Shown: piece by piece, positions 16,794 through 25,377 of the stretch
How the letters are laid out: the number at the start of each line of letters is the position of its first letter
Numbering within the stretch: the stretch's first letter is position 1
Assembly (NCBI GenBank): GCA_963741995.1
Contig: CAVUKI010000010.1
Coordinates: forward strand, 62,001-126,000
Origin: Bog-473 sp963741995
Lineage (GTDB): Bacteria; Actinomycetota; Acidimicrobiia; Acidimicrobiales; RAAP-2
Direction of reading: 5' to 3'
Length of the DNA: 64,000 bases
The notes under the pieces: generated by a model
The model's input: only the letters and a program-made list of their open reading frames with translations
Told to the model about the DNA's origin: nothing
The model's database searches: none
Position numbers and translations under genes: made by a program

Positions 16794-18493
16794 CGATGCT
16801 GCGCCGTCTCGCCTGCGCGCTCGCCACTGTCGTCCTCGCGGGTGTCGTGGGCAGTTCTGGGGCGATTTTCTCTGACGCCGGTCCGGCCGGAGCCACCGAC
16901 CCCCAGCTGGTCTCGACGGGTTCGAGCTTCGCCGGCGTGGCGATCTCGCAGTGGGAGGGCCAGTTCAACGAACTCGACGGCGGTGACATCAACTTCACGG
17001 TCTCCAGTTCGGTCGTCGGGATGAATGACTTCTGCAACAAGACGGTTGACTTCGGTGCCACTGACATCTCGTACGCGACCCAGCAGGCGAATTGCTCCAC
17101 CAGCCAAGTGCCCTACCCCTTCCAGTACATGCCGACCGTCGCCGGAGGCCTGGCCTTCGAGTACAACCTCCAGGGCGCCAATGGTCAGCGGGTCACGAAC
17201 CTCATTCTTGACGGTCCGACCCTCCTCGGGATCTTCACCGGCGCCATCAGGAACTGGAACAATTCGGCCATCGCGGCGCTCAACCCTGGCGTTCCCCTCC
17301 CGAACGAGCCGATAACTGCCTATTACCGCACAGACGCTTCGGGCGAAAACTACCTGCTGTCGGACTACTTTCTGCACGTTGATCCGGCTCCCCTCACCGC
17401 CTTCCAGCAGGCAGCCAGCGTCCCCACCACGCCGGGCACGCCATCAGCAACCTGGGCCTCTTTCAGCAATGGGGTCCCAACCAACCTGAACAGTCTGGAC
17501 GGAGTGAACGGTTCCGACGCGGCCTCGCAAGGACCAGCGCAGACCCAAGGTGGCATCTCGTACGTGGAAACCGCCTATGCCAAGAACGTGGGGCTGCCTG
17601 TGGCCTCAGTGATCAATGCCGCGGGGGTCCCCGTACAACCGACGTCGTATAACGTGGCGGAGGCCCTCACGGCGGCGATCCTGTACTCCGATCTGACACA
17701 AAACCTGGGTGGGGTGTACACGAACACCAACCCGAGCACCTATCCGATTTCCGCGTACAGCTACTTCGTCGCCCAGTGCGTGCCGTCGGTGGCCGCTTCC
17801 CAGAATTTCTCGTGCGATGGTGGCGGGAACGTCACCATGGGCACGGCACAAGGAGCGGAGCTCTCTCAGTTCATCGCCTATGTCGCGTGCCTCGGCCAGA
17901 GCAAGATGGCCAGTCTCGGCTATTCACCGTTGCCTCCCAACCTGGTCGAGGATGATTTCCAGGCCGCAGGGCGGCTCCCGGGTGGCACGACGCCACCGGC
18001 GCCGACGCCTCAAAACTGCGCGAACCCCTACATCACCGGTCAGCTGCAGCCGGTCGCCGGTCCCACGGTCGTCGGGACCGCGAACCCCGGAGGCGCAGAC
18101 ACCTCCGGCGCCGCCGCGGCTCTCGCCACGGCCGGAGCCGCCCACGCCGCAGCAGCGGCCGCCGCCACCCCGTCACACGGAGCGACCACCGGGCCGGCAG
18201 CGGGCGCCGCCAGTCCGGCAGCAGCAGCGTCAGCAGAAGCCGCTGCCGCATCGGCGGCGAAGAAGCAGTTCGAGAAGGCCCTCGATCCCCTGACCAACCC
18301 CCAGCTCGCGTACCCCCGGCAGACGGCGCTCACGGACGCGGCCAATCGCGCTCTGTTGGGATGGTCGCCGGCGCAGATTGCGCTGTGGTCCACTGTCTTC
18401 GTATTGCTGATCGCGGGCGTGCCGCTCGTCGTCTGGTTCCTGCAGCGGCGCAGGCGGCTCGGTCTTCCCGACGAAGGAGGCGATGTCACGTGA
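16790..18493 (+). CDS. pstS: PstS-like phosphate-binding protein with C-terminal membrane anchor
   Basis: 567 aa. A signal peptide (residues about 1-36) is followed by a PstS-type binding domain: LVSTGSSFAGVAISQW, VSSSVVGMNDFCNKTVDFG, ATDISY, TLLGIFTGAIRNWNN, YYRTDASGENYLLSDYF, and a closing ISAYSYFVAQ...LGYSPLP. An Ala-rich linker (about 430-490) leads to a single helix (WSTVFVLLIAGVPLVVWFL) and a basic tail. It has no lipobox, so it is tethered by this helix instead of lipid. It should capture phosphate for PstCAB. The remnant at 55774 derives from a close relative. Confidence 0.87.
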   Translation: MTMLRRLACALATVVLAGVVGSSGAIFSDAGPAGATDPQLVSTGSSFAGVAISQWEGQFNELDGGDINFTVSSSVVGMNDFCNKTVDFGATDISYATQQANCSTSQVPYPFQYMPTVAGGLAFEYNLQGANGQRVTNLILDGPTLLGIFTGAIRNWNNSAIAALNPGVPLPNEPITAYYRTDASGENYLLSDYFLHVDPAPLTAFQQAASVPTTPGTPSATWASFSNGVPTNLNSLDGVNGSDAASQGPAQTQGGISYVETAYAKNVGLPVASVINAAGVPVQPTSYNVAEALTAAILYSDLTQNLGGVYTNTNPSTYPISAYSYFVAQCVPSVAASQNFSCDGGGNVTMGTAQGAELSQFIAYVACLGQSKMASLGYSPLPPNLVEDDFQAAGRLPGGTTPPAPTPQNCANPYITGQLQPVAGPTVVGTANPGGADTSGAAAALATAGAAHAAAAAAATPSHGATTGPAAGAASPAAAASAEAAAASAAKKQFEKALDPLTNPQLAYPRQTALTDAANRALLGWSPAQIALWSTVFVLLIAGVPLVVWFLQRRRRLGLPDEGGDVT

Positions 18494-21201
18494 GCCTGAC
18501 CGTCGGGCGGACCTTGCGCCTGGCCGCGGCGCTCGTCGTCGTCTGCCTCAGCCTCTTGGTGTTTGCATCCGCGCAAGGCGGGGCCGCCACAGCGAGACCG
18601 TCGGACCAATCGTCAGGATGCCCGCCGGAGGCCGCGACTTGCGCGCAACAGGCATTCCCGTGCCCCGGTTGCTCGGTGACCGCCGGGCCGGTCACTAATG
18701 TGGGCCTCAATCAGGCGGTGTACGTCGATGTCTCCGGCGCGCCTGTGGGGGACACGTTGGAAATCGGCTTCTGCTCGCTCGCGGCGGGCACACAGGTGGT
18801 GGCCCAACCGCAGTGCGCGTCGGAAGTGCCGGGAACGGATGGACCCACCGCGCAGCCTCTGCAGTACCAGTACGGCACGGTCACGACGAACGAGACCATC
18901 CTCGCCCTTCCGACCGAGTTCGACCCGGACCTTCCGGGCGCGAGTCCGATCGTGTCGCAGACGAGCTGCCAGCTCTTCGGGAGTCAGTCCGACTCAGTGA
19001 ACTGTCCACCTCCAGACGACATCACGGCGAACTCGACGGGTAGCTTCTTCTGTGACAACGGGCCGGCGAACCCGTGCGCGATCGAGATCATGGATATCCC
19101 GGCTGCGGAGAGCCAAGACGTCACCGAGGATGGTGTCCCGCCTACGACGACGTATTCCGCCGTTGGACACACGGTGATCTTTCCCCTCACGTTCAATCAG
19201 GGCGGGAGCGGCTGCGGCTCGGCACCCATCATGCAGGTTGACTCGTCTTACAGCGCGGCGCAGTTTCTCCCTGCGGCCGCTCAGGCCACTTGCACCGGAA
19301 TAGGCGGAGTCGCGGCAATCCCGACGGAGCTGCCATCGGTCGACGACCCGGGTTGTGCCAGCGGATCGGGCACACACTGCCCGACTTACGACGTCATCGA
19401 CGGCAATGCTCCGGTCACTTTCACGGACGATCCCGAGGACCCGGCGACCCTGGCTGAGTTGCAGAAGGCCGGCGGGAAGTTCGCCTACGTACCGATCGCA
19501 GCTTCAGCGACCGAAATCGCCTTCGCCGGAGCCGCCGGTTCGTCCTTCGCGGGCGCCTCAAGCGTGTACCCGCTTGACTCGTACCGGCTCACCCCCGCCC
19601 TGGCCTCCGGCATCATGACGCAGCTGTGGCATGCCCCGACCGCCTCCCCGGGCTCCGCCGACGACGACCTCTGCGGACAGCTGTCCGGAAAGGCCGGGTG
19701 CAAGGAGACACAACTGAACAGCTCCCAAAACCTGCTCGTGGAATCAGCGAAGGGGAAGACCGACAACCTCGACGTGTCCCAGGCAACCTCACTCACCCCG
19801 AAGACAGAATCATTCGACACCTACGCCTACGGACCTCCCGACAACTTCTACCTTGGAGGAGGACGGACCATCGGGGGGAGTCAGAAGATTTACTACGGCG
19901 ACACGGGATTTGTGGTCTTGAACCCGTGGCCATTCGCGATCGGCGGCATTACGATCACCGAGCAGCAACTGGGGGCGATGTGGCCCTCGACCGCGAGCGG
20001 GGCCACGTTCGAGACCACCGGATGGATGTGCGGCGCACCCAACCTGCAGTATGCGGCCGCCCTGCCCTTCGGCGGTTCGGCGAGCGTGCACGATTTGTTG
20101 AGTGGTCAGCAGATCCTCGCGGACGCGGAACTGGGTCCGGTGGCGGCCCAGAACAACACGAACGGACTGACACCGGGCGTCGTCGATCAGCAAATCATCT
20201 ACCCGGCCAACAAGTGCCAGGGCGTGTCCACGCTCCCGACAGATTTCGCCGGAGAGACGGCGACCGTCAACTCCCTCTACGCGCCGTCCAGCCAACCGCT
20301 CACGGCAGCGCACACCGTGCTGAGCGCCGTACCGAAGTACGGCGGGACCGGGGGGTTTGCCTTTACCGCCATGGACAGCTCGGAGGCCGACTTCTACGGC
20401 CTGCTGGCGGCGAGTCTGCAGAACGCAGCGGGCGCCTTCGTCGCCCCCAGCGCGCAATCCATCACCGCCGCCTTGAACGATGCGATTAAAAACCCCGACG
20501 GCACGCTCTCGCCGAACTACGACGACACGGGAGACGCTGCCGCCTACCCGCTTCCAATGGTGACCTACGCACTGGTCTCGACGAGCCCCCAGCCGACGGC
20601 CGACCAGGCCACACAGCTGAAGGACCTGTTGACGAACTTGGTTACGTACTCGCACAACGGAGGATCCTCCTCCGAGCCGCTGCCCTCTGGCTACGTCCCG
20701 CTGTCAGACAGCCTGTACGCCCAGGCTGTGGCCGACATCAACAGTGACATTGTGGGACCCGGTGGCTCGACTCCAGGTGCCTCGACCTCGGGCAGTTCGA
20801 CCTCGGGCGGCTCGAACAGCACGTCCGGCTCGGGGGGTAGCGCGCCCGGCGCCGGTGCGAGCGGTGCAGCAGGAGGGGTTCCCAGCACGTCCACCGGAAG
20901 CTCGACCGGAGCGGGTCACGGGTCCTCCGGGTCCAGCGGGGGAAACGGGTCAACGACCGGCGCGACACCGTCGAATGGGTCCGCCGGTTCTTTCCCCGGC
21001 AACTTCGTTAGCCACCTCATCACGGTGACCGTGGGCAGCAGCCGGTACTTCGTGCCGGCGCTGCTGTTCCTGGCCCTCCTCTGTCTGCTCGCGGGGCCGT
21101 TGCTGTATCTGTCGCCCACACTACGAAGGACCACGCGTGACCGAGGCGCCGAGGGAGGTGCCGAGGGAGCCAGCGGCCCTGGGCCGCCGGAGGGAGGCTG
21201 A
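18490..21201 (+). CDS. large PstS-like surface protein with C-terminal anchor
   Basis: About 903 aa from the GTG at 18490, which overlaps the previous stop by 4 bases; a longer frame starting at 18361 lies inside the previous gene and is rejected. A signal peptide is followed by an N-terminal Cys-containing Ig-like region (VYVDVSGAPVGDTLEIGFC), then a divergent phosphate-binding-protein fold: FAYVPIAASATEIAFAGAA, SYRLTPALASGIMTQLWHA, and late LPMVTYALV with DLLTNLVTYSHNGG and LPSGYVPL. A Gly/Ser-rich stalk of about 100 residues and a terminal helix (FVPALLFLALLCLLAGPLLYL) end the protein. The ligand is uncertain because the phosphate-contact loop is not clear. Co-transcription with pstCAB argues for phosphate or phosphate-ester capture. 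Confidence 0.75.
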   Translation: MSLTVGRTLRLAAALVVVCLSLLVFASAQGGAATARPSDQSSGCPPEAATCAQQAFPCPGCSVTAGPVTNVGLNQAVYVDVSGAPVGDTLEIGFCSLAAGTQVVAQPQCASEVPGTDGPTAQPLQYQYGTVTTNETILALPTEFDPDLPGASPIVSQTSCQLFGSQSDSVNCPPPDDITANSTGSFFCDNGPANPCAIEIMDIPAAESQDVTEDGVPPTTTYSAVGHTVIFPLTFNQGGSGCGSAPIMQVDSSYSAAQFLPAAAQATCTGIGGVAAIPTELPSVDDPGCASGSGTHCPTYDVIDGNAPVTFTDDPEDPATLAELQKAGGKFAYVPIAASATEIAFAGAAGSSFAGASSVYPLDSYRLTPALASGIMTQLWHAPTASPGSADDDLCGQLSGKAGCKETQLNSSQNLLVESAKGKTDNLDVSQATSLTPKTESFDTYAYGPPDNFYLGGGRTIGGSQKIYYGDTGFVVLNPWPFAIGGITITEQQLGAMWPSTASGATFETTGWMCGAPNLQYAAALPFGGSASVHDLLSGQQILADAELGPVAAQNNTNGLTPGVVDQQIIYPANKCQGVSTLPTDFAGETATVNSLYAPSSQPLTAAHTVLSAVPKYGGTGGFAFTAMDSSEADFYGLLAASLQNAAGAFVAPSAQSITAALNDAIKNPDGTLSPNYDDTGDAAAYPLPMVTYALVSTSPQPTADQATQLKDLLTNLVTYSHNGGSSSEPLPSGYVPLSDSLYAQAVADINSDIVGPGGSTPGASTSGSSTSGGSNSTSGSGGSAPGAGASGAAGGVPSTSTGSSTGAGHGSSGSSGGNGSTTGATPSNGSAGSFPGNFVSHLITVTVGSSRYFVPALLFLALLCLLAGPLLYLSPTLRRTTRDRGAEGGAEGASGPGPPEGG

Positions 21202-22244
21202 TGGACGGTCTCACCTTCTTGGACGAGGCCGAGGAGGTGCCGAGCGGCTTGGGAAGCCAGTCGGGCGACCCAGACGAGGCGACGGCGATGGACGAACGTT
21301 TCTCCGGGCCGAGCGTGTCAGACGTGCTGGGGCACGAGGTGCCGACCAAGCCCCCGGCGAAGGTCCGCCTCCTGTTCGACGGCGTGGTCGAGGCGATCGG
21401 TTCCGCGCTCGCGTTGCTGCTCCGTCCCCGTGTGATCGGGGTCCTCATCTTCGGGCTCGGCCTGCTCATCATGCTCTTGCTCGGCTACATCTATCTCTTC
21501 ACGCCTCTCAGCGAAGGTCGTGCGCAACACACGCTCCTCCAGGAGATCACCGCCGACCCAGCTAAAACGTTCAACCTGGCCGAAGGGAAGTTGCCGTCCG
21601 AGGGCAGTCCCGTGGCGGTGCTGGAGATCCCCGCGCTGAACCTCATCGACGCCGTCGTGCAGGGTACCGACGCGCAGGACCTGCGCGTCGGGCCGGGTCA
21701 CATGCCGACGACCGCCTTGCCCGGTCAGCCCGGCAACGCCGTGATCGCGGGCCGCCGAGCCACCTTCGGGGCGCCATTCGGCTCAATCGGATCGCTCAAG
21801 AAGGGTCAGTTCATCACGGTCATCGACGGATACGGCACCTATCACTACGAGGTGACCAGAGTTGTCTACGCCGTGGGCGGGCGACACGACGTCGTGACAG
21901 AGACCGCGACGAACCGGCTCACCCTGGTGACCGCAGCCTCCGGGTTTTTCCCCCACGGCAGGCTCGCAGTCGTCACCAAGCTCATGGGAAAGCCGTTGGC
22001 AGACACCACGCAGCCACATTTTCACGTCACGTCGGCGGAGCTGGGCCTGGCGGACGATCCGGCGTCGGGACTCCTCGCCGTCTTCTGGACTCTTGCGTTC
22101 TTCGTCCTCCTGAGTGCCTCGGCGTGGCTAGTCCGACGCTGGGACCAGCCCGTGGTGGTGTACGTTCTCGCCGTACCGGTTTTGCTACTCGTCGCGTTGT
22201 TCGCTTGTGAGAACATCATCGGCTTTCTCCCGGCGACCGTATGA
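21201..22244 (+). CDS. sortase-fold membrane protein lacking catalytic His and Cys
   Basis: 347 aa. A cytoplasmic N-terminus and one helix (about 77-103) precede a sortase-like domain (about 130-260), and two helices end the protein. The family blocks are easy to see: LEIPALNLIDAVVQGTD, LRVGPGHMPTTALPGQPGN, then VIAGRRATFGAPF where active sortases have AGHR, and RLTLVTAASGFF where they have TLVTC. Thus residue 185 is Arg instead of His and residue 245 is Ala instead of Cys, while the Arg of GRLAVV (254) is kept. It should not catalyse transpeptidation and may bind a sorting-like peptide or scaffold the PstS-like proteins. The ATG shares a base with the preceding stop. Confidence 0.82.
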   Translation: MDGLTFLDEAEEVPSGLGSQSGDPDEATAMDERFSGPSVSDVLGHEVPTKPPAKVRLLFDGVVEAIGSALALLLRPRVIGVLIFGLGLLIMLLLGYIYLFTPLSEGRAQHTLLQEITADPAKTFNLAEGKLPSEGSPVAVLEIPALNLIDAVVQGTDAQDLRVGPGHMPTTALPGQPGNAVIAGRRATFGAPFGSIGSLKKGQFITVIDGYGTYHYEVTRVVYAVGGRHDVVTETATNRLTLVTAASGFFPHGRLAVVTKLMGKPLADTTQPHFHVTSAELGLADDPASGLLAVFWTLAFFVLLSASAWLVRRWDQPVVVYVLAVPVLLLVALFACENIIGFLPATV

Positions 22245-22861
22245 TGAATATGAGGTTGCCCGTGCACAGAGGCAGAACTGGGCTGGGACGCAACGTGATG
22301 ACCGCGGCAGCATCGCTCGCGGTCTTGACTGGGTTTGCTTTCGGTGTCGCTGCCTGCGGCGGAACGACGAACGCGTCGTCGAATCAGCAGACGACGACAT
22401 CGACGAAAAACGCGGGCATTGTGGATGCGCATCCGAAGGGCGAATCGGCGGCGAACGCTCCCATGCGGGTTAGCTACGGGACCGGCTCAATCGGCGCACC
22501 CGACCCCACCACGACGTTGCCGAACGAGGCTGGCCAAGCGATTCAGCCGGGACTCAACCCAGGGGAACACATCATCATCAAGGGCGGGCGTGCCCTCCCG
22601 CAGACGCTCGAGGCAAGTTACGGCACGCCGGTGGTCTGGTACAACCTCTCGGGCAGTCCGCAGCGAATCATCTTCAACGACTACAAGTACTACCCCGTGG
22701 ACTCGGGGACCATCCCGCCCGGCGGGACGTTCACCTGGACGGCCCCGTCCGGAGGTCCCGTGGCGTACACACTGGAGCCGTCAGGTTTCATTGGCAAGGT
22801 GTTCTTGAATCCGACCTCCGGTGGGCCCGGACCGGGCTTTGGGAATTCGGGGGGAACCTGA
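22241..22861 (+). CDS. lipoprotein with cupredoxin-like pattern
   Basis: 206 aa. The N-terminus ends in a lipobox (FGVAAC, Cys near residue 39), followed by a Thr/Ser-rich linker. The last 100 residues follow the plastocyanin/cupredoxin layout (ASYGTPVVWYNLSGSP, then SGTIPPGGTFTWTAP, then GGPVAYTLEPSGFIGKVFL) but lack the His and Cys copper ligands. It is the last gene of the pst-sortase-like operon and overlaps the preceding stop by 4 bases (ATGA). Function is unknown; an electron-transfer role is unlikely without ligands. Confidence 0.65.
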   Translation: MMNMRLPVHRGRTGLGRNVMTAAASLAVLTGFAFGVAACGGTTNASSNQQTTTSTKNAGIVDAHPKGESAANAPMRVSYGTGSIGAPDPTTTLPNEAGQAIQPGLNPGEHIIIKGGRALPQTLEASYGTPVVWYNLSGSPQRIIFNDYKYYPVDSGTIPPGGTFTWTAPSGGPVAYTLEPSGFIGKVFLNPTSGGPGPGFGNSGGT

Positions 22862-22865
22862 ACCG

Positions 22866-22883
22866 GTTTACCCACTGTTCACG
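22866..22883 (+). promoter_or_regulatory. possible second PHO-box-like repeat
   Basis: GTTTACC (22866-22872) and GTTCACG (22877-22883) are spaced by exactly 11 bases, just past the lipoprotein stop. No convincing -10 follows at the right distance. It may be an auxiliary site for the promoter at 23047 or chance. The rest of the 313-base gap up to 23175 holds no recognisable gene, only the stronger promoter described next. Confidence 0.3.
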
Positions 22884-23046
22884 CAAGTGACGCGGACATG
22901 CAACCAGGGGAAGGCCCATGGGCATATTCGGGTCGCCAGTGACCTCGGCCTCGTATTGCGAAGACCCAGGAAGATTCCCGTCCGCTCCTCGATGCGCGAA
23001 TCTGATGTGTAACCGACACCAACATTTCTTGATGGGTGTGCACCGT

Positions 23047-23079
23047 GTTCACAGAACGTTTACCCAGGTTCCCTAAGGT
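23047..23079 (+). promoter_or_regulatory. PHO-box-like repeat and -10 of the solitary binding protein
   Basis: GTTCACA (23047-23053) and GTTTACC (23058-23064) are 11 bases apart, with a weaker GTTCCC at 23068. A TAAGGT -10-like hexamer lies at 23074-23079, nine bases after the GTTTACC unit. The same nine-base spacing is seen upstream of the GH18 gene (26355-26376). Leader length to the ATG at 23175 is about 90 bases. Confidence 0.5.
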
Positions 23080-23174
23080 TCGCCGCGGCGAAGGGATCGC
23101 GTCCAGCGGAGACCTTTGACTGCGGAGTCGGCGAGCGTCGGCGTCGGAGACCAACAAAAAGGAGACTCATCAAT

Positions 23175-25151
23175 ATGCTGAAGAAGCTGTTGGGGCGCCA
23201 CCGCTCATTGCGGATAGGCGCCACAATCGTGGGAGCGTCAGCGCTGGCACTGGGCTTTGCCAGTCCTGCTCTCGCCGCCCAGAATGTGAACAACGGGAAC
23301 GCGGGCAACGCGAACGCCCAGAACTACCTCATCGTTGAGGGTGGTTCGAACACGGCCTACCTCCTGATGCAGAGCGAGGCGAGCCTCTTCAATGCGAGCC
23401 CTGGCTGTGACCTCGTGGGCATGACGAGCGGAACCGGTACCACCGGTGAACAGCCGCTCGACTACGGCTGCCCGGGACTCAATGGCGAAGTGGGCACGGC
23501 GCAGGGTGCTGCGACGTCCTTCAACTTCACGGGCCAGGCTGTGACGACGGGCAACAAGAAGTACGTGCTCGGGGCAGCTGCCACAACCGATGGTGTCGAG
23601 GCCGGCGACCTCGTCTACGACAGCGCCGGCGACATTCCGCTCGGTGACCCCGTCAAGACGTACGGAGCCGCGACCGGAAAGATCAAGTTGGCCGAGGCCG
23701 CGACCGGGAACAGCGCGTCCGACACGATCACCGTGGTCACGTCTCCTCAGCAGGGTGAGAATGGCTTCAGCACCTGGGGCCAGGAGAACCCGTTCAACGA
23801 CGTCCTCGTCCAGGAGCCGTCGTACGGTTCGAGCAACGGCGTCTTGGAGCTCGAGGGTACGGGTGGCAGCCACTCCACCACCACGTTGGACCCGGTGGGG
23901 AGCACGACCAACCCGAACGCAGTTCCGGTCGCTCCGCTTGACGCTGCCCGCTCCTCGCGTGCGCCCAAGCTGGGTTCGTCAGCTGGAAACGACTTCCAGG
24001 GCCTGAACTTCGTCGCCTACGCCGAGGATGCCGTCAGCTACTTCTACTGGACTGCATACAACAGCGCAGGAGCGAACGGTACGGATGCCGCGAAGTGCAT
24101 CAACCAGATCGGTGCGTCGAACATCCAGACTTCACAGCTTGAGACGGTGTACAACGAGACCTACTCCGGTGGCATTCCCAACGTGACGTGGAACTCTGCC
24201 TTCGGCTGCACAACTGCGGGCAGCTCGAACCCGGTCTACGCCTACTGGGCGCAGAACGGCTCGGGCACTGAGTCCACGTGGGCGACCGCGACCGGGGCTT
24301 CTTTCCCCAAGAGCACGTCCAACTGGCCAGCCGGGCAGATCGTCTTCGAGAACGAAGAGGCCTCGATCCTGGCGAACGAAGGACCAGGTGCAGGACACGG
24401 CGCGCCAGTGGGCGATGTGATGTTCTTCGAGTCGCATGGTCGGTACGACCAGCTCTGTCCCAACACGGCGGGAGCGGCCACACAGACCCTCGCAGCAGCC
24501 TGCACCGGCACGTCGACCACGACGACGCCGAACGCGGTCCAGCTCGGCCAGTCGCTCAACGGCGTCACGCTGAACCAGACCTCGATCGACGCCCAGCTGC
24601 CTGGCCAGGAGGCTCTCGCGTTCAAGGGTGACCGCCTCTTGTACAACGTGTACTCGAACGGCTCCAACACCAACATCCCGGAGAGCAACGCAGCGACCCT
24701 CAACGCCATCAGCGAAGACGGGTTCATGTGCAAGCCATCGACCGCCACGGACATCGACCCGAACACCGGGGCGACCTACCACTCGGAGATCGACGCCGCC
24801 ATCACGGCTCAGGGCTTCACGCCGCTGCCGCGTCTCCAGGTCGAGGACGGCCAGGGCGACGCGAGTGCCGGCCAACCCGGTCAGTACACCGACACGGCGT
24901 CGGGTATCCCACACCCAGGCTGGGTGGAACTGGGGGCGTCGAAGTACAACGCAACCAACGCCGCTGAGAGCACCTTCAGCCCTGTGAACCAGGACACTGA
25001 CAACTCGGCTGTTAACGGGACCACCTACAGCGGAGTCGAGACTGGCGGTACCGCATCTGGTCCCACCATCGGCAACGCGACGGCGAGCTCCAGCTCTCCG
25101 GTGGGCTACTGCATCACGGTGACCACTGACGGCACCCTGGGTGGTTCCTAG
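23175..25151 (+). CDS. secreted PstS-like (periplasmic-binding-protein fold) protein
   Basis: 658 aa with a clear signal peptide (ASALALGFASPALAAQ) and a good ribosome site (AAGGAG) ten bases before the ATG. The mature start NYLIVEGGSNTAYLLMQ corresponds to the phosphate-loop region of PstS-type proteins. GLNFVAYAEDAVSYFYW and QTSQLETVYNETYSG match the PstS pattern in which the protein is 'offered' a competing ligand loop, followed by a second lobe rich in Asn/Thr. There is no anchor or lipobox, so it is freely secreted or held by the wall. Strong ribosome site, PHO-like promoter and a double terminator suggest high induced expression. The ligand is inferred as phosphate. Confidence 0.72.
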   Translation: MLKKLLGRHRSLRIGATIVGASALALGFASPALAAQNVNNGNAGNANAQNYLIVEGGSNTAYLLMQSEASLFNASPGCDLVGMTSGTGTTGEQPLDYGCPGLNGEVGTAQGAATSFNFTGQAVTTGNKKYVLGAAATTDGVEAGDLVYDSAGDIPLGDPVKTYGAATGKIKLAEAATGNSASDTITVVTSPQQGENGFSTWGQENPFNDVLVQEPSYGSSNGVLELEGTGGSHSTTTLDPVGSTTNPNAVPVAPLDAARSSRAPKLGSSAGNDFQGLNFVAYAEDAVSYFYWTAYNSAGANGTDAAKCINQIGASNIQTSQLETVYNETYSGGIPNVTWNSAFGCTTAGSSNPVYAYWAQNGSGTESTWATATGASFPKSTSNWPAGQIVFENEEASILANEGPGAGHGAPVGDVMFFESHGRYDQLCPNTAGAATQTLAAACTGTSTTTTPNAVQLGQSLNGVTLNQTSIDAQLPGQEALAFKGDRLLYNVYSNGSNTNIPESNAATLNAISEDGFMCKPSTATDIDPNTGATYHSEIDAAITAQGFTPLPRLQVEDGQGDASAGQPGQYTDTASGIPHPGWVELGASKYNATNAAESTFSPVNQDTDNSAVNGTTYSGVETGGTASGPTIGNATASSSSPVGYCITVTTDGTLGGS

Positions 25152-25184
25152 TAGTACCCGAAGCACCCGACGGAAGGCCGGTCC

Positions 25185-25213
25185 GCCGGGCTGAGGGTTT
25201 CTCCCAGCCCGGC
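25185..25213 (+). terminator. hairpin after the solitary binding-protein gene
   Basis: GCCGGGCTG (25185-25193) pairs perfectly with CAGCCCGGC (25205-25213) around an 11-base loop. It lies 33 bases after the stop. No T-run follows. It is the first of two hairpins in this gap. Confidence 0.45.
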
Positions 25214-25245
25214 ACCGGCTCTCCGAGGACGAAAACGGCTTGATC

Positions 25246-25275
25246 GCAACGACCCGGCTCAGGCCGGGTCGTTGC
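25246..25275 (+). terminator. strong hairpin, 13-base perfect stem
   Basis: GCAACGACCCGGC (25246-25258) and GCCGGGTCGTTGC (25263-25275) are perfectly complementary with a 4-base TCAG loop. It is preceded by an A-rich stretch (GACGAAAACGG). This is the strongest candidate terminator in the window and separates the binding-protein gene from the gene at 25378. Confidence 0.7.
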
Positions 25276-25365
25276 GCGTCGTCCGCCAGAAGACCGAGGG
25301 CCCGTCGGATTCGTTTCCCTCAAACGGAGTTGGGCTGCCCGCCTGGAGGACGTCTTCGTGAGGGT

Positions 25366-25371
25366 TAGCCT
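25366..25371 (+). promoter_or_regulatory. -10 box for a leaderless transcript
   Basis: TAGCCT lies six bases before the GTG start at 25378, with no Shine-Dalgarno between. The same hexamer at nearly the same distance precedes the gene at 10156. A transcript starting at or next to the GTG is expected. Confidence 0.4.
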
Positions 25372-25377
25372 CTCGTC

